From positions 1-34,309 of IMG/VR virus record IMGVR_UViG_3300017781_000058: a stretch of DNA of 34,309 nucleotides; one strand, 5' to 3'. Every line of letters begins with the position of its first letter. Positions within the stretch are counted from its first letter, which is position 1. The translations under genes and the position numbers were made by a program. Shown piece by piece: positions 8,797 through 16,785 of this stretch. This DNA comes from a virus. The notes beneath the pieces are model-generated. The model had not been told where the DNA came from, searched no databases, and worked only from the letters and a program-made list of their open reading frames with translations.

Positions 8797-10638
8797 TTAG
8801 GAGAAAGTGGGTTTAGAGTTTCTCTTAGTTCTTACAGCTATGTCTTTTTGAGGAAACATAATTTGTAATATTTCATCAGGTTGTGCGAAAATGGTATCAT
8901 CTATTAACCCTATTTGTTTTGTGGTAGCGTTAGAGTATGGTTGTGTACTAACTGATTGTGAATATGGGTCACCTACTTTATTATAAACTCTAATATCTAC
9001 TATGTTGACGACACCAGGTTCATTCATTATTTGTTTTCTTAATTCACCTAAAGATAAATCTTGCCCCATTTCTATTTTACTAACACCAAAATAATCACCA
9101 ACGATTGTAATTACATTAGTCACCACTTCACCCTGATTTACATCATTATTTAAAACCAAATCAATTTCAAAACTTAAATCAATTACTTTTGCTGACCCAA
9201 CCATTATATAATCATTTATCATTCTATGATTTGATAGGTATGTGGCTATATTATTTTTAAGTGTAGAACTAACGTTAGATGTTAGTGTACCTTCTGGTGT
9301 GTATGATAGTACATTTAACTTAATTTTATTTTCTATTTCCATCGCACTTGCTTTTGCTGGTGCACCGAATGATGAAGGCATTGTTCTTAGTTGAGAGACA
9401 TAGTCATTTATTGTTACAGCTCTTTGTTGAGCCGCAAAATTAAATGATATATAATTTCTTATTTCTTCTTGATTCATGGGGTCAGCACCTCCTATTGCTG
9501 AAGTTACATTATTAACAGCTAAACTATTAATAACACTTTGATTGATTTGTTGACTTGGTCCAGCCACAACAAAATCTATAGTACCCACATTAGTAACTGC
9601 TCCAGCACCTATATTTGATGCTTTACCACCACCAACCCTATACTGAATAAATAAGGTTGTATTACCTTTTACTGTATTACCTAAGGCTATGTTATTCATA
9701 AACCTAGACATATCTAATTTAACTCCTTTAGAACTAAATTCGTCTAATAGGTCTTGAGACGTTTGGTTTCCACCACCAAATGTTAAAAAGAAAAAACCTT
9801 CAGGTGTATATTCCGTAACAAATCTCTGAGGTGCCGTAACATATTTACCAACTTTCATACTAACGTTATCCGGTGGTGTAGATGGGTCTTCTACGAATAC
9901 CTCATTTTGAGCCAAAGCTTCTACCTCATACCACTTATTAGAGAGTGGTGATATAAACTCTGAAGTATTTGGTAGTGACTGATAGGATAATCCTGCTTTC
10001 TGTATAATGGATGTTACGGATATTATATTTTTTTCTGGTAAAAATAATTTAAAGAACGGTTTACTGTCACTATCTAAAATTTCTTTTTTAAATATCTTAG
10101 TGGTTCCATTAACTAAAACTTCTCTTTTAGTTATAGTATAGTTAACCAGAATACCATTAGAATCAAAATTTGGTATTTTTGTACGATTAGGTATTCCCTC
10201 TACACTATAAGGTGAGGAAAAGTCACAGTCGTCCACTAATTCAAATATTTGTCCACCGCCATTAAATTGTGAACCAGCTCTTAATAACCCCAAATATTTA
10301 AAATCTTCTTTATCACCCAAAGGTGGTACAATTACTGATAAATCACCAACAGTTACTGATGGTCTATTACCTGGAACTTTTAAACCATAGGTTCTAGCTA
10401 AATTATATAAAGAACTTCTTTCTTGTGCAAATTGTAATACTGTCTCTTGGAATGTCCTATCTATTTGAAAGTTTAGATTATCCGCTACTGCAGCGTTTAA
10501 ATCCAAAAAAACTGAATATATAGATGCGTCATTAGCATTTTGTATTAAGTCTGGGTAATAGGTATTAGTTAATCTTAATAGTTCATTTCTTATCCCTAGA
10601 AAATCTCTTTCAGTGTACGATATTTGTTTTTCTGCCAT
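8797..10638 (-). CDS. gp6: Baseplate wedge protein, T4 gp6 / baseplate J-like
   Basis: A 613-aa protein (T4 gp6 has 660) that forms the wedge ring joining around the hub. Family marks are the N-terminal ISYTERDFLGIRNELL, the SSLYNLARTYGLKVPG segment, the central IGGADPMNQEEIRNYISFNF (from about residue 382), QQRAVTINDYVSQL with R406, and the C-terminal LGELRKQIMNEPGVVNIVDI strand and turn. It follows gp25 directly. After it comes a 102-bp gap with several inverted repeats and a TATTTAT motif, then the 1140-aa gene at the position where T4 encodes gp7. Confidence 0.93.
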   Translation of the reverse strand: MAEKQISYTERDFLGIRNELLRLTNTYYPDLIQNANDASIYSVFLDLNAAVADNLNFQIDRTFQETVLQFAQERSSLYNLARTYGLKVPGNRPSVTVGDLSVIVPPLGDKEDFKYLGLLRAGSQFNGGGQIFELVDDCDFSSPYSVEGIPNRTKIPNFDSNGILVNYTITKREVLVNGTTKIFKKEILDSDSKPFFKLFLPEKNIISVTSIIQKAGLSYQSLPNTSEFISPLSNKWYEVEALAQNEVFVEDPSTPPDNVSMKVGKYVTAPQRFVTEYTPEGFFFLTFGGGNQTSQDLLDEFSSKGVKLDMSRFMNNIALGNTVKGNTTLFIQYRVGGGKASNIGAGAVTNVGTIDFVVAGPSQQINQSVINSLAVNNVTSAIGGADPMNQEEIRNYISFNFAAQQRAVTINDYVSQLRTMPSSFGAPAKASAMEIENKIKLNVLSYTPEGTLTSNVSSTLKNNIATYLSNHRMINDYIMVGSAKVIDLSFEIDLVLNNDVNQGEVVTNVITIVGDYFGVSKIEMGQDLSLGELRKQIMNEPGVVNIVDIRVYNKVGDPYSQSVSTQPYSNATTKQIGLIDDTIFAQPDEILQIMFPQKDIAVRTKRNSKPTFS

Positions 10639-10639
10639 A

Positions 10640-11101
10640 TTATAAATTAATTATTACGAAGTCTTTCGTTTGGAATACGTTATCTCCAGATGTAAAATCT
10701 ATTCTAACTCTTATTGAGTATTCTCTTTCTGTGGTACCAACAAAGGTAAAACTATTATCTTCCATATCTGGTGAATTTATTTCTTCTTTTTCTTCTTGTC
10801 TAACATCCTCAGCTGTTTTAACTTCTACTTTAGTTATAGTTAAATTAGGTATAAATTTATCTACCGCTTCTCTTATCTCATTATCTATAGATGTTTTTGT
10901 TGCTGAATCCATAGGTTCAAAAATATACCTCATCAAATTAGTACCAAAATCAGGTAAAAAATAACGCGTACCTTTAAGTGTTAGTATTAAGTGTATTAAA
11001 TTGGACCTAACTTCACTATCTGGTATTTTATTAAGTCCAAGAAAAAATCCTTCACTACTATCAGTAAATGGAAACGTTATACCATATCTTTGATTGGGCA
11101 T
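10640..11101 (-). CDS. gp25: Baseplate wedge protein, GPW/gp25 family
   Basis: A 153-aa protein. The core matches the gp25 family, whose members nucleate sheath attachment in the baseplate: LILTLKGTRYFLPDFGTNL (residues 38-56), RYIFEP (58-63), then an alpha-helix (SIDNEIREAVDKF) and a PNLTITKVEV strand (85-94). It is slightly longer than T4 gp25 (132 aa), with a charged insertion near 95-120. Its stop is one base from the gp6 start, the usual 25-6 coupling in contractile tails. A TATTTAT motif 11 nt upstream suggests that baseplate expression starts here. Confidence 0.92.
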   Translation of the reverse strand: MPNQRYGITFPFTDSSEGFFLGLNKIPDSEVRSNLIHLILTLKGTRYFLPDFGTNLMRYIFEPMDSATKTSIDNEIREAVDKFIPNLTITKVEVKTAEDVRQEEKEEINSPDMEDNSFTFVGTTEREYSIRVRIDFTSGDNVFQTKDFVIINL

Positions 11102-11112
11102 TCTTTTTTATA

Positions 11113-11119
11113 ATAAATA
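11113..11119 (-). promoter_or_regulatory. TATTTAT motif before the gp25 gene
   Basis: The coding strand reads GAAGTATTTATTATAAAAAA, with 11 nt between motif and ATG, the shortest distance of the set. It fills the only gap between the nucleotide-metabolism genes and the baseplate genes. Confidence 0.4.
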
Positions 11120-11121
11120 CT

Positions 11122-11370
11122 TCAAATATTAGTTTGTTGGGGGCTATGGTTAATATTACTCCCTTCTTTTAGTTGTGTGTTTGTTTTTTGGTGTGGTGGC
11201 CAATATGGACAATGTTTACATCCATTACCACAACAACTACCTCTTCTTTTGTGATAATCTTCTGTCATTACCATCATCCCATTTTCCCAATAAAAATCTT
11301 TACCTTGTAGTTTAGGTTTTAAAAATTCTCTATAATGTAATTCTGAAATCCAATCGTCTCTTCTATTCAT
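11122..11370 (-). CDS. DUF5522-like cysteine-rich small protein, 82 aa
   Basis: An 82-aa protein with the signature I associate with DUF5522. An aromatic FYWENGMMVMTEDYHKRRG segment (residues 26-44) is followed by CCGNGCKHCPY (46-56), holding C46, C47, C51 and C54, with H40 nearby. This is probably a metal site. Cellular members are short proteins, many from Bacteroidota, with unknown function. The C-terminal 22 residues are polar and look disordered. It follows the zinc-ribbon gene with an 8-nt overlap and lies 20 bp before the gp25 gene. It may be a host gene acquired by the phage, and I cannot assign a function. Confidence 0.68.
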   Translation of the reverse strand: MNRRDDWISELHYREFLKPKLQGKDFYWENGMMVMTEDYHKRRGSCCGNGCKHCPYWPPHQKTNTQLKEGSNINHSPQQTNI

Positions 11371-11551
11371 TTTTATTTTCCATTATTTCTTCATTATGTC
11401 CACAGTGGGGACACATTATTAAAATAGGTACCTTTTTTTCATTTTCTGGTACATTATTAGAAAATAAATGGTAGTCAGCAATTGACCACCATTTATTACA
11501 TTTACCACAATTAAAGTGATATAATATTTCCTTACTAAATTTATGCCTCAT
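11363..11551 (-). CDS. Small zinc-ribbon protein, 62 aa
   Basis: The protein has two CxxC knuckles 29 residues apart: C15-x2-C18 (FNCGKCNKWW) and C47-x2-C50 (MCPHCGHNEE), the layout of a treble-clef or zinc-ribbon fold that binds one zinc ion. I recognise no specific family. The first knuckle is followed by an aromatic strand (WWSIADYHLF), and the segment between is probably a loop. It overlaps both neighbours, the reductase by 11 nt and the DUF5522-like gene by 8 nt, so it is read from the same message. A nucleic-acid or protein-binding accessory role is likely but not shown. Confidence 0.7.
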   Translation of the reverse strand: MRHKFSKEILYHFNCGKCNKWWSIADYHLFSNNVPENEKKVPILIMCPHCGHNEEIMENKNE

Positions 11552-13445
11552 CCAACGCTTTTTCTTTTTCTATAGATTTTAAATCAATATCTATTTCACA
11601 AGTACCACCCGCACAAGCTAGTTCACCAGTTAAGTTTGTATTATCATCTAATTCAACAACCTTACTTAAATCAACATCTTTAAGTGACTCCATCATTTTG
11701 TCATATTCTTTTTCTGTTATATCTTCAAATGGAGCTTGGGTATATGTACCTCCGTTATAAGGTAGTACAGATAATCCGTTATAATCTTTTCTGTTATCCC
11801 ACATCCATTCACCAGCTTTATCCCAATCATCTTCTTTTAGACTAATTGTTGCAGACACATTGTGAGTGTTAGAACCATTTCTATGTCCTGACCTTACCCA
11901 TTCTGTAGCTACTTTCTTTACTCTTTCTAATAAATCAAATGGAGATTCAGTTCTTAGAATAGAACCTTCAGGTGCTTTTTGTGGTATACTAATTACAGCT
12001 GTATCATGTGGTCTAAAATATTCATCTTCAACAAGTTCAGGGTGGTTTAATTTTAAGTAAGTATAAATAGCTTCATTCTTACCAACTCTAACTCTTCTAA
12101 TATAATAATCATTATGCCATGCATGGATACCTGATGATGTTCCTAATGTTAATGAAGTGGTTCCTGCTGGTTTAACTGTTGTACATCTCGCAGATGGATT
12201 AATGTCAATTAATTTGGATACTCTGGTATTTTCTCTTTTGGCTAGACTAGCGGCTTTTTTCATGTCGTATTTTAATACTTTTCCAGAACCAATCCCTGTC
12301 ATTGATACGCCAATGAGAGCATCTTTTTCAGTTGTTTCTTGCCAAATTTCTCTTAAATAATGGAATGAAGTGTATCCTGCTTGTAATGTTCCAATAAATG
12401 ATGCGGCTTTTACTCTTTCATTCAAATCTTCTTGTGATTCTATGTTTGACACATTTACTTCACAAAGATTACAAAACTGATTTGGTCTTAAAGCAATCTC
12501 ACAACATGGATTTGTTCCCCAGTCTTTATCGTTATTTAAATAAATTCCTGGTTCTCCAGCTCCCGATAACTCAACTCTTTTCCATAAGTCCATAAAAAAT
12601 TCTTTAGTTATTTTATGTCTCATTAAACAAGCTGAGTTATTTGCTCTACCTCTTTGTGGGTTCAATTCCCACCAATTACCTGCTTTACACGAAATCATAA
12701 CATCGTCATCAGCACTAAACAAACTAATAAGAGCTGCTCTACGAATACCACCAGCCAAAACTGCGTCCGCAATATGACATACAATATCATGTACTTCAAT
12801 TGTTGTAAGTTGTTCTCCATTTTCTTTTTGACTTAATAACCCTTCTATTTTAACTAAACATTCTTTCAATGGTTGTGGTCCAGGTGCTTTTCCACCTGAC
12901 GTGATTAACCTAGCTCCTTTTGGTCTAATATCCGAATAATCAAATTCTACTCTACTACCCCCACCATTCATATAGGTTTTCATTAAAACTTTTATAGCAT
13001 CTGCCCATCCTTCAATTGAGTCTCCAATTAAAAATCTTTTCTTTCTTTTTGGGTATGGTTTTTGAATACAAGGTAATTTTGCAACATGATGTTTTTGTAC
13101 AGAATATCCAACACCGGTTCCCCCTAACAATAAAAACATTGTTTCACTAAAAGAATCGATATGTTCAATAGGGAGATAAGCACAATTGTAAATTCTATTA
13201 GGGCTAATTTCAATTGGTTTTCCACCGAATTGCATACTTCTCATCGATGGTAAAACTTTCTTATCGTACACTAGTTTATATTTTTGTTCTATTTCTTCTT
13301 TTAAATGAGGGTATTTTTTTTGATGCATTTTTTTATTTCGAGTAACCAGTTCATCCCATGTTTCTCTTCTATTTAGTTCCGGTATATATTTTGCGTACTT
13401 CATGTAGACAGTAATATCCGACAGAATCTTATTTGATACTTCCAT
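11541..13445 (-). CDS. nrdJ: Adenosylcobalamin-dependent ribonucleoside-triphosphate reductase (class II)
   Basis: A 634-aa enzyme that reduces ribonucleotides to deoxyribonucleotides using vitamin B12, needing neither a second subunit nor oxygen. Catalytic residues line up with the Lactobacillus enzyme: C88 (NCAY) and C325 (FCNLCEV) as the redox pair, C314 as radical cysteine and E316 in NPCCEIAL. C611 and C616 in ACAGGTC are the C-terminal shuttle pair. LLLGGTGVGYSVQ and RVEFDYSDIRPKGARL are also typical of the monomeric B12 class. It is about 100 residues shorter than the 739-aa Lactobacillus protein. The second residue of the usual NPCGE is Cys here. It supplies dNTPs for phage replication and depends on host cobalamin. 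Its end overlaps the zinc-ribbon gene by 11 nt. Confidence 0.93.
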   Translation of the reverse strand: MEVSNKILSDITVYMKYAKYIPELNRRETWDELVTRNKKMHQKKYPHLKEEIEQKYKLVYDKKVLPSMRSMQFGGKPIEISPNRIYNCAYLPIEHIDSFSETMFLLLGGTGVGYSVQKHHVAKLPCIQKPYPKRKKRFLIGDSIEGWADAIKVLMKTYMNGGGSRVEFDYSDIRPKGARLITSGGKAPGPQPLKECLVKIEGLLSQKENGEQLTTIEVHDIVCHIADAVLAGGIRRAALISLFSADDDVMISCKAGNWWELNPQRGRANNSACLMRHKITKEFFMDLWKRVELSGAGEPGIYLNNDKDWGTNPCCEIALRPNQFCNLCEVNVSNIESQEDLNERVKAASFIGTLQAGYTSFHYLREIWQETTEKDALIGVSMTGIGSGKVLKYDMKKAASLAKRENTRVSKLIDINPSARCTTVKPAGTTSLTLGTSSGIHAWHNDYYIRRVRVGKNEAIYTYLKLNHPELVEDEYFRPHDTAVISIPQKAPEGSILRTESPFDLLERVKKVATEWVRSGHRNGSNTHNVSATISLKEDDWDKAGEWMWDNRKDYNGLSVLPYNGGTYTQAPFEDITEKEYDKMMESLKDVDLSKVVELDDNTNLTGELACAGGTCEIDIDLKSIEKEKALDEA

Positions 13446-13459
13446 ATTTGTGCTTTTTA

Positions 13460-14839
13460 TTAATTATTTTTATTTATTATTTGTTCTCTTCTTTGTAGAG
13501 CTCGAGCTACTCTTTCACGATTCCTATCAACTTTTTCTTTCTCAAAACCTAAGAAGGTTTGTGTTGTTTCGGTATCAATTTCTAAGGTACCATTATCAAA
13601 TTTACAATTTTCAAATATAACACCATCTTTCCCTAATCTAGATTTAACGATTGCTATGGTAGCTAACCCCATTTCTTTTTGTTGTAAAGTTTTAGCTACA
13701 GATATAATTACATGTCCCACTTGTGCTTTTTTAATTGACCCTCCCATTTGGTCAGTAGTTACAACATCTGACGATATGGAACTTCTATTTCCTTGTGTTG
13801 CTGTCCAACCAGCAATATTTAACTCGTGACACATACCTTCGAATTTTCTCATAACAGAACCTTCTCCTTTCCATTCTTCATTAAATGAACGGTCTGGTAA
13901 TATACAATCTATATAATCTATAAGGACAATGTCTATTTTTGTACCTTCAGAAATAATTTTTCTTACTTGGTTTTTAATTTGTAACATTGTCATTTCATCT
14001 GATGGTAGTTTTTTTAAAATTAATTTACCACCAGTCTTTTTCATTTCATCTGCTTTATCTAAAACAGTTTCTTTGTGTTCACTTAACTTGTCATTAGGTA
14101 TCCCTGTCCAACAAGTAAAATGTTTTCTCTGAATTATTTTAGGGTTGTCTTCAAAAAATATTTGTAAAACGTTATACCCCATATTAAATGCTGTATTAGC
14201 AAATCTCGTCAACATTGTAGTTTTACCCACACCTGTCGGTGCTAATACCACACCTATTTCTCCTTTGGCTAGACCACCGTTTAAAATATTATCTAACCCA
14301 TCTATCCCAGTAGGTAGTGGGTGTCTATAATCTTCTTCTAGTAATTTTTCTAATTCTGTAAAAATTTCGAAACTACCTACATCACCCTCACCTATTTTAA
14401 TCGCGTCTCTAATATATTCTTCACATTTGTCATAATTTTCAAACTCACCTTTTTCCATAATACTTTCTACTTTTCTAATAGCCTTTTTTAATTCTTGTTG
14501 TTTACAAAATTTTATAGACTTTTCTTTAATAAAAAGGTGGTCTTCAAATGAAGCGTCTTTAATATCTTTTATCATATCAAAAACATTTTTTCTAGCCATT
14601 TCTGAAGATATTTCTATTCTTGTTAGTTGGTCTATGGCATCGAAAGATGGTGCTGTTTGGTATTTTTCATAATATTCTTTAATCAACTGCATGATTAACC
14701 TAAAATATTGGTTGTCAAAATATTTTGGAGTGATTGCATCAATTATGGACTGAAAAAAAGTATTATCAGTAATAATTAGATTTAATAGTTTTAGTTGAAA
14801 GGTATATCCTAGATACCCAAAATTTGTTGTTTCACTCAT
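13460..14839 (-). CDS. gp41: Replicative DNA helicase, DnaB / T4 gp41-like
   Basis: A 459-aa hexameric helicase that unwinds DNA at the phage fork (T4 gp41 has 475 aa). The N-terminal helical domain spans about residues 1-150. A RecA-type motor follows: Walker A APTGVGKTT (200-208), Walker B IVLIDYID (304-311) with D308, and a glutamine-containing ATQGNR motif (347-352). The C-terminus is basic (RNRERVARALQRREQ). PTGIDGLDNILNGGL before Walker A is typical of DnaB/KaiC-type ATPases. No primase gene is in the window. It is followed after 14 bp by the ribonucleotide reductase, joining fork movement and dNTP supply on one transcript. Confidence 0.88.
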   Translation of the reverse strand: MSETTNFGYLGYTFQLKLLNLIITDNTFFQSIIDAITPKYFDNQYFRLIMQLIKEYYEKYQTAPSFDAIDQLTRIEISSEMARKNVFDMIKDIKDASFEDHLFIKEKSIKFCKQQELKKAIRKVESIMEKGEFENYDKCEEYIRDAIKIGEGDVGSFEIFTELEKLLEEDYRHPLPTGIDGLDNILNGGLAKGEIGVVLAPTGVGKTTMLTRFANTAFNMGYNVLQIFFEDNPKIIQRKHFTCWTGIPNDKLSEHKETVLDKADEMKKTGGKLILKKLPSDEMTMLQIKNQVRKIISEGTKIDIVLIDYIDCILPDRSFNEEWKGEGSVMRKFEGMCHELNIAGWTATQGNRSSISSDVVTTDQMGGSIKKAQVGHVIISVAKTLQQKEMGLATIAIVKSRLGKDGVIFENCKFDNGTLEIDTETTQTFLGFEKEKVDRNRERVARALQRREQIINKNN

Positions 14840-14857
14840 GTATAATTTTATTTAGTA

Positions 14858-14864
14858 ATAAATA
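14858..14864 (-). promoter_or_regulatory. TATTTAT motif before the helicase gene
   Basis: The coding strand reads AAAGTATTTATTACTAAATA, 18 nt before the helicase ATG and directly after the hairpin at the end of the preceding gene. No -35 box is visible. Confidence 0.38.
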
Positions 14865-14866
14865 CT

Positions 14867-14891
14867 TTATTCACCCACAATGAGTGAATAA
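14867..14891 (-). other. Hairpin over the stop codon of the 147-aa gene
   Basis: On the coding strand TTATTCACTC (14891-14882) pairs with GGGTGAATAA (14876-14867) around ATTGT, giving 10 bp with one G-U pair. The stop TAA is the last three bases of the stem. No T run follows, so it is not a standard intrinsic terminator. It may protect or process the transcript end just before the helicase unit. Confidence 0.4.
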
Positions 14892-15310
14892 TCTTGGTAG
14901 TTAGTAATAAGTTTTCTTGTTGATAGGGTTTCTGTTAATTCTCTAAGAATATAAGATATTTGTGGTCTAATATCTACAGTGTATCTAACTTTAGGGGGAT
15001 AGACATCGGCAGGTAGAATTCTTGTGTATATAACCTTATTGCCTTTTTTAATTGTTATCGTAAAATCCGCATCATCTACGTTATTTTGATTTAGATTTTC
15101 TCTAAAATTACTGTCTAATAAAAATAAAGTTTTTTGTTTTAGTTTGTCTTTTATCCCATTTACCACATCTGTCATTACATAATGTAGGTCTAAAGAGTAT
15201 GGGGCTTTATTGTTAAAATTTCTAACCGAGAAAAATCTTTGACATACTATATTATTTCCTAGAGTTAGTACAAATTCACATTTTTGTGTATTATCTTTTT
15301 TTTGTTTCAT
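14867..15310 (-). CDS. Unknown protein, 147 aa
   Basis: No family recognised. After a lysine-rich N-terminus the protein is strand-rich (CEFVLTLGNNIVCQRFFSV, then DFTITIKKGNKVIYTRILP). It ends with a helix (YILRELTETLSTRKLI). A KLKQKTLFLLDSNFRENLNQ helix lies in the middle. It starts 4 bp after the exonuclease gene, so it is part of the replication transcript, and is followed by the helicase gene. A replication-accessory or regulatory role is a guess from position. Its last codons form a hairpin that includes the stop codon. Confidence 0.6.
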   Translation of the reverse strand: MKQKKDNTQKCEFVLTLGNNIVCQRFFSVRNFNNKAPYSLDLHYVMTDVVNGIKDKLKQKTLFLLDSNFRENLNQNNVDDADFTITIKKGNKVIYTRILPADVYPPKVRYTVDIRPQISYILRELTETLSTRKLITNYQDYSLIVGE

Positions 15311-15314
15311 TTTT

Positions 15315-16319
15315 TTACTTTTTTTTATTTTTATAAAAATCTTTTTCTATTCTTGTTAATCTTAAAAAAGGCCTTACGAAATCTACCCAAGCATCGTTAG
15401 TTCTAGGTAAAATATTAAGTAAACCATCTGACATCATCAAGTTTAAAGCGTTTTTCCAATCTCTCCCTTCTGGGTCTATCGCTTCTTTTGATAAATCTTC
15501 TATGCCTTTAATTGCTTTTTTGGTTAAAAATTGTTTGCCTACACCTATAATTTCATAATTAACATTTAATACATTATTAGTGTTTGACTTTTTTTGTGTG
15601 ACCCCTTCTATAATATTTTTTTCTTTAACACTAATCTTATCTTTATCAGATATAGTTTTTAGAATTTCTTTTAGGGTCACCTTTTTTTCTAGTATTTCTG
15701 GTTTTATTTTTACTAATGATTTAATACCCACCATTTTTATACCTTGTATGTTATCTGAAGAATCACCACAAACACTTTTAACTACCCTTACATTGTCAGA
15801 GGGTATATATAAACCATTTAATGGTACTTTTTCACCAAATTTAAATAATTTGTTTAAGGAAATGATATGTAAAGATACATTTTTAGATATTATTTGTAGT
15901 AAGTCACGGTCTGAAGTTAAAACAATAATTTCTTCATTTTTAGATTCTAAACAATAATATGCTAAACAATCATCCGCTTCACACCATTTAAATGTGGCTT
16001 GTCTAACATATAATTCTTCTAAGTATTCTTGTACACGTAATTTTTGTCTATCGTAAGATTGTAGGTCGTCTTGGCTTTTAGGTTTTAATTTTCTATTTAA
16101 CTTGTACTCCGGATACATCTCTATCCTTGGTTTGGTGTTATCTTCACCGTCCCAAAATACAACTACTTTAGTTATTACATAATCATCTATTAATTTTCTT
16201 AATGTGTTTAAAAAATGATATAATCCACCAATGTGCTCGTCATTATGGTACATATTTTTAATACCATGAAAACCTGTATTTAAAAGGGAATTTCCGTCAA
16301 CTAATAATGTTCTTACCAA
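15315..16319 (-). CDS. 5'-3' exonuclease / RNase H of the FEN family (T4 rnh-like)
   Basis: A 334-aa nuclease that would remove RNA primers and flaps during lagging-strand synthesis. Metal-binding acidic residues of the FEN fold are in place: D8 in LLVDGNSLL, E114, D116 and D117 in CEADD, D137 and D139 in TSDRDLL, and D186 and D189 in GDSSDN. The helix-hairpin-helix DNA-binding part follows as IQGIKMVGIKSL. T4 RNase H has 305 aa. The start is a TTG at 16319. The upstream frame is closed four codons before it and the next in-frame ATG would remove the essential D8. An out-of-frame ATG four bases upstream of this TTG reads MSW-stop. Confidence 0.88.
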   Translation of the reverse strand: MVRTLLVDGNSLLNTGFHGIKNMYHNDEHIGGLYHFLNTLRKLIDDYVITKVVVFWDGEDNTKPRIEMYPEYKLNRKLKPKSQDDLQSYDRQKLRVQEYLEELYVRQATFKWCEADDCLAYYCLESKNEEIIVLTSDRDLLQIISKNVSLHIISLNKLFKFGEKVPLNGLYIPSDNVRVVKSVCGDSSDNIQGIKMVGIKSLVKIKPEILEKKVTLKEILKTISDKDKISVKEKNIIEGVTQKKSNTNNVLNVNYEIIGVGKQFLTKKAIKGIEDLSKEAIDPEGRDWKNALNLMMSDGLLNILPRTNDAWVDFVRPFLRLTRIEKDFYKNKKK

Positions 16320-16350
16320 GACATTTAATTAAAAGGGTTAAACAATTTTT

Positions 16351-16785
16351 TTACTCTACTACTTCTACCAATTCTATTTCAAAATTTAAATTTTCCCCAG
16401 CTAATGGATGGTTCATATCTAAATTAACACTTTCTTCTTCAATTTTAACTATCTGTCCTTGCACTGGTCTTCCTTGATTGTCTTGACCTTGTACAAACCC
16501 ATTCATTTCAAATTTCATTTCTGGTGGAAATTCATTCTTTTTAACAGTAATAACAGCTTCGGTGATGTACTCACCATACGCATCTTTGGCGTCTAAATCA
16601 ATTTTAGTAGTTTCACCAACCCCTAAATCTTTAACCGCGTCATTAAATCCTTTTAATAATTTACCGTCATCAATTGCAAATTCTAGTGCTTGTTCTCTTT
16701 CTCTTGAGTTATCAAACTGTGAACCGTCTTTTAATGTACCGACGTAATGTACTTTTACTTTATCTCCTGTTTTTAATTTAGTCAT
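16351..16785 (-). CDS. SlyD-like FKBP peptidyl-prolyl cis-trans isomerase
   Basis: A 144-aa protein predicted to speed proline isomerisation and act as a folding helper in the host cytoplasm. The FKBP core is clear: KVHYVGTLKDGSQFDNSR (residues 11-28), LLKGFNDAVKDLGVGE (43-58) and the AYGEY flap (69-73). Between about 74 and 120 is the insert-in-flap chaperone domain seen in SlyD. The diagnostic NHPLAGENLNFEIELVEV follows at 125-142. The histidine- and cysteine-rich metal-binding tail of E. coli SlyD is absent. It is translationally coupled to uvsX and precedes the 5' exonuclease. Its phage client is unknown. Confidence 0.9.
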   Translation of the reverse strand: MTKLKTGDKVKVHYVGTLKDGSQFDNSREREQALEFAIDDGKLLKGFNDAVKDLGVGETTKIDLDAKDAYGEYITEAVITVKKNEFPPEMKFEMNGFVQGQDNQGRPVQGQIVKIEEESVNLDMNHPLAGENLNFEIELVEVVE

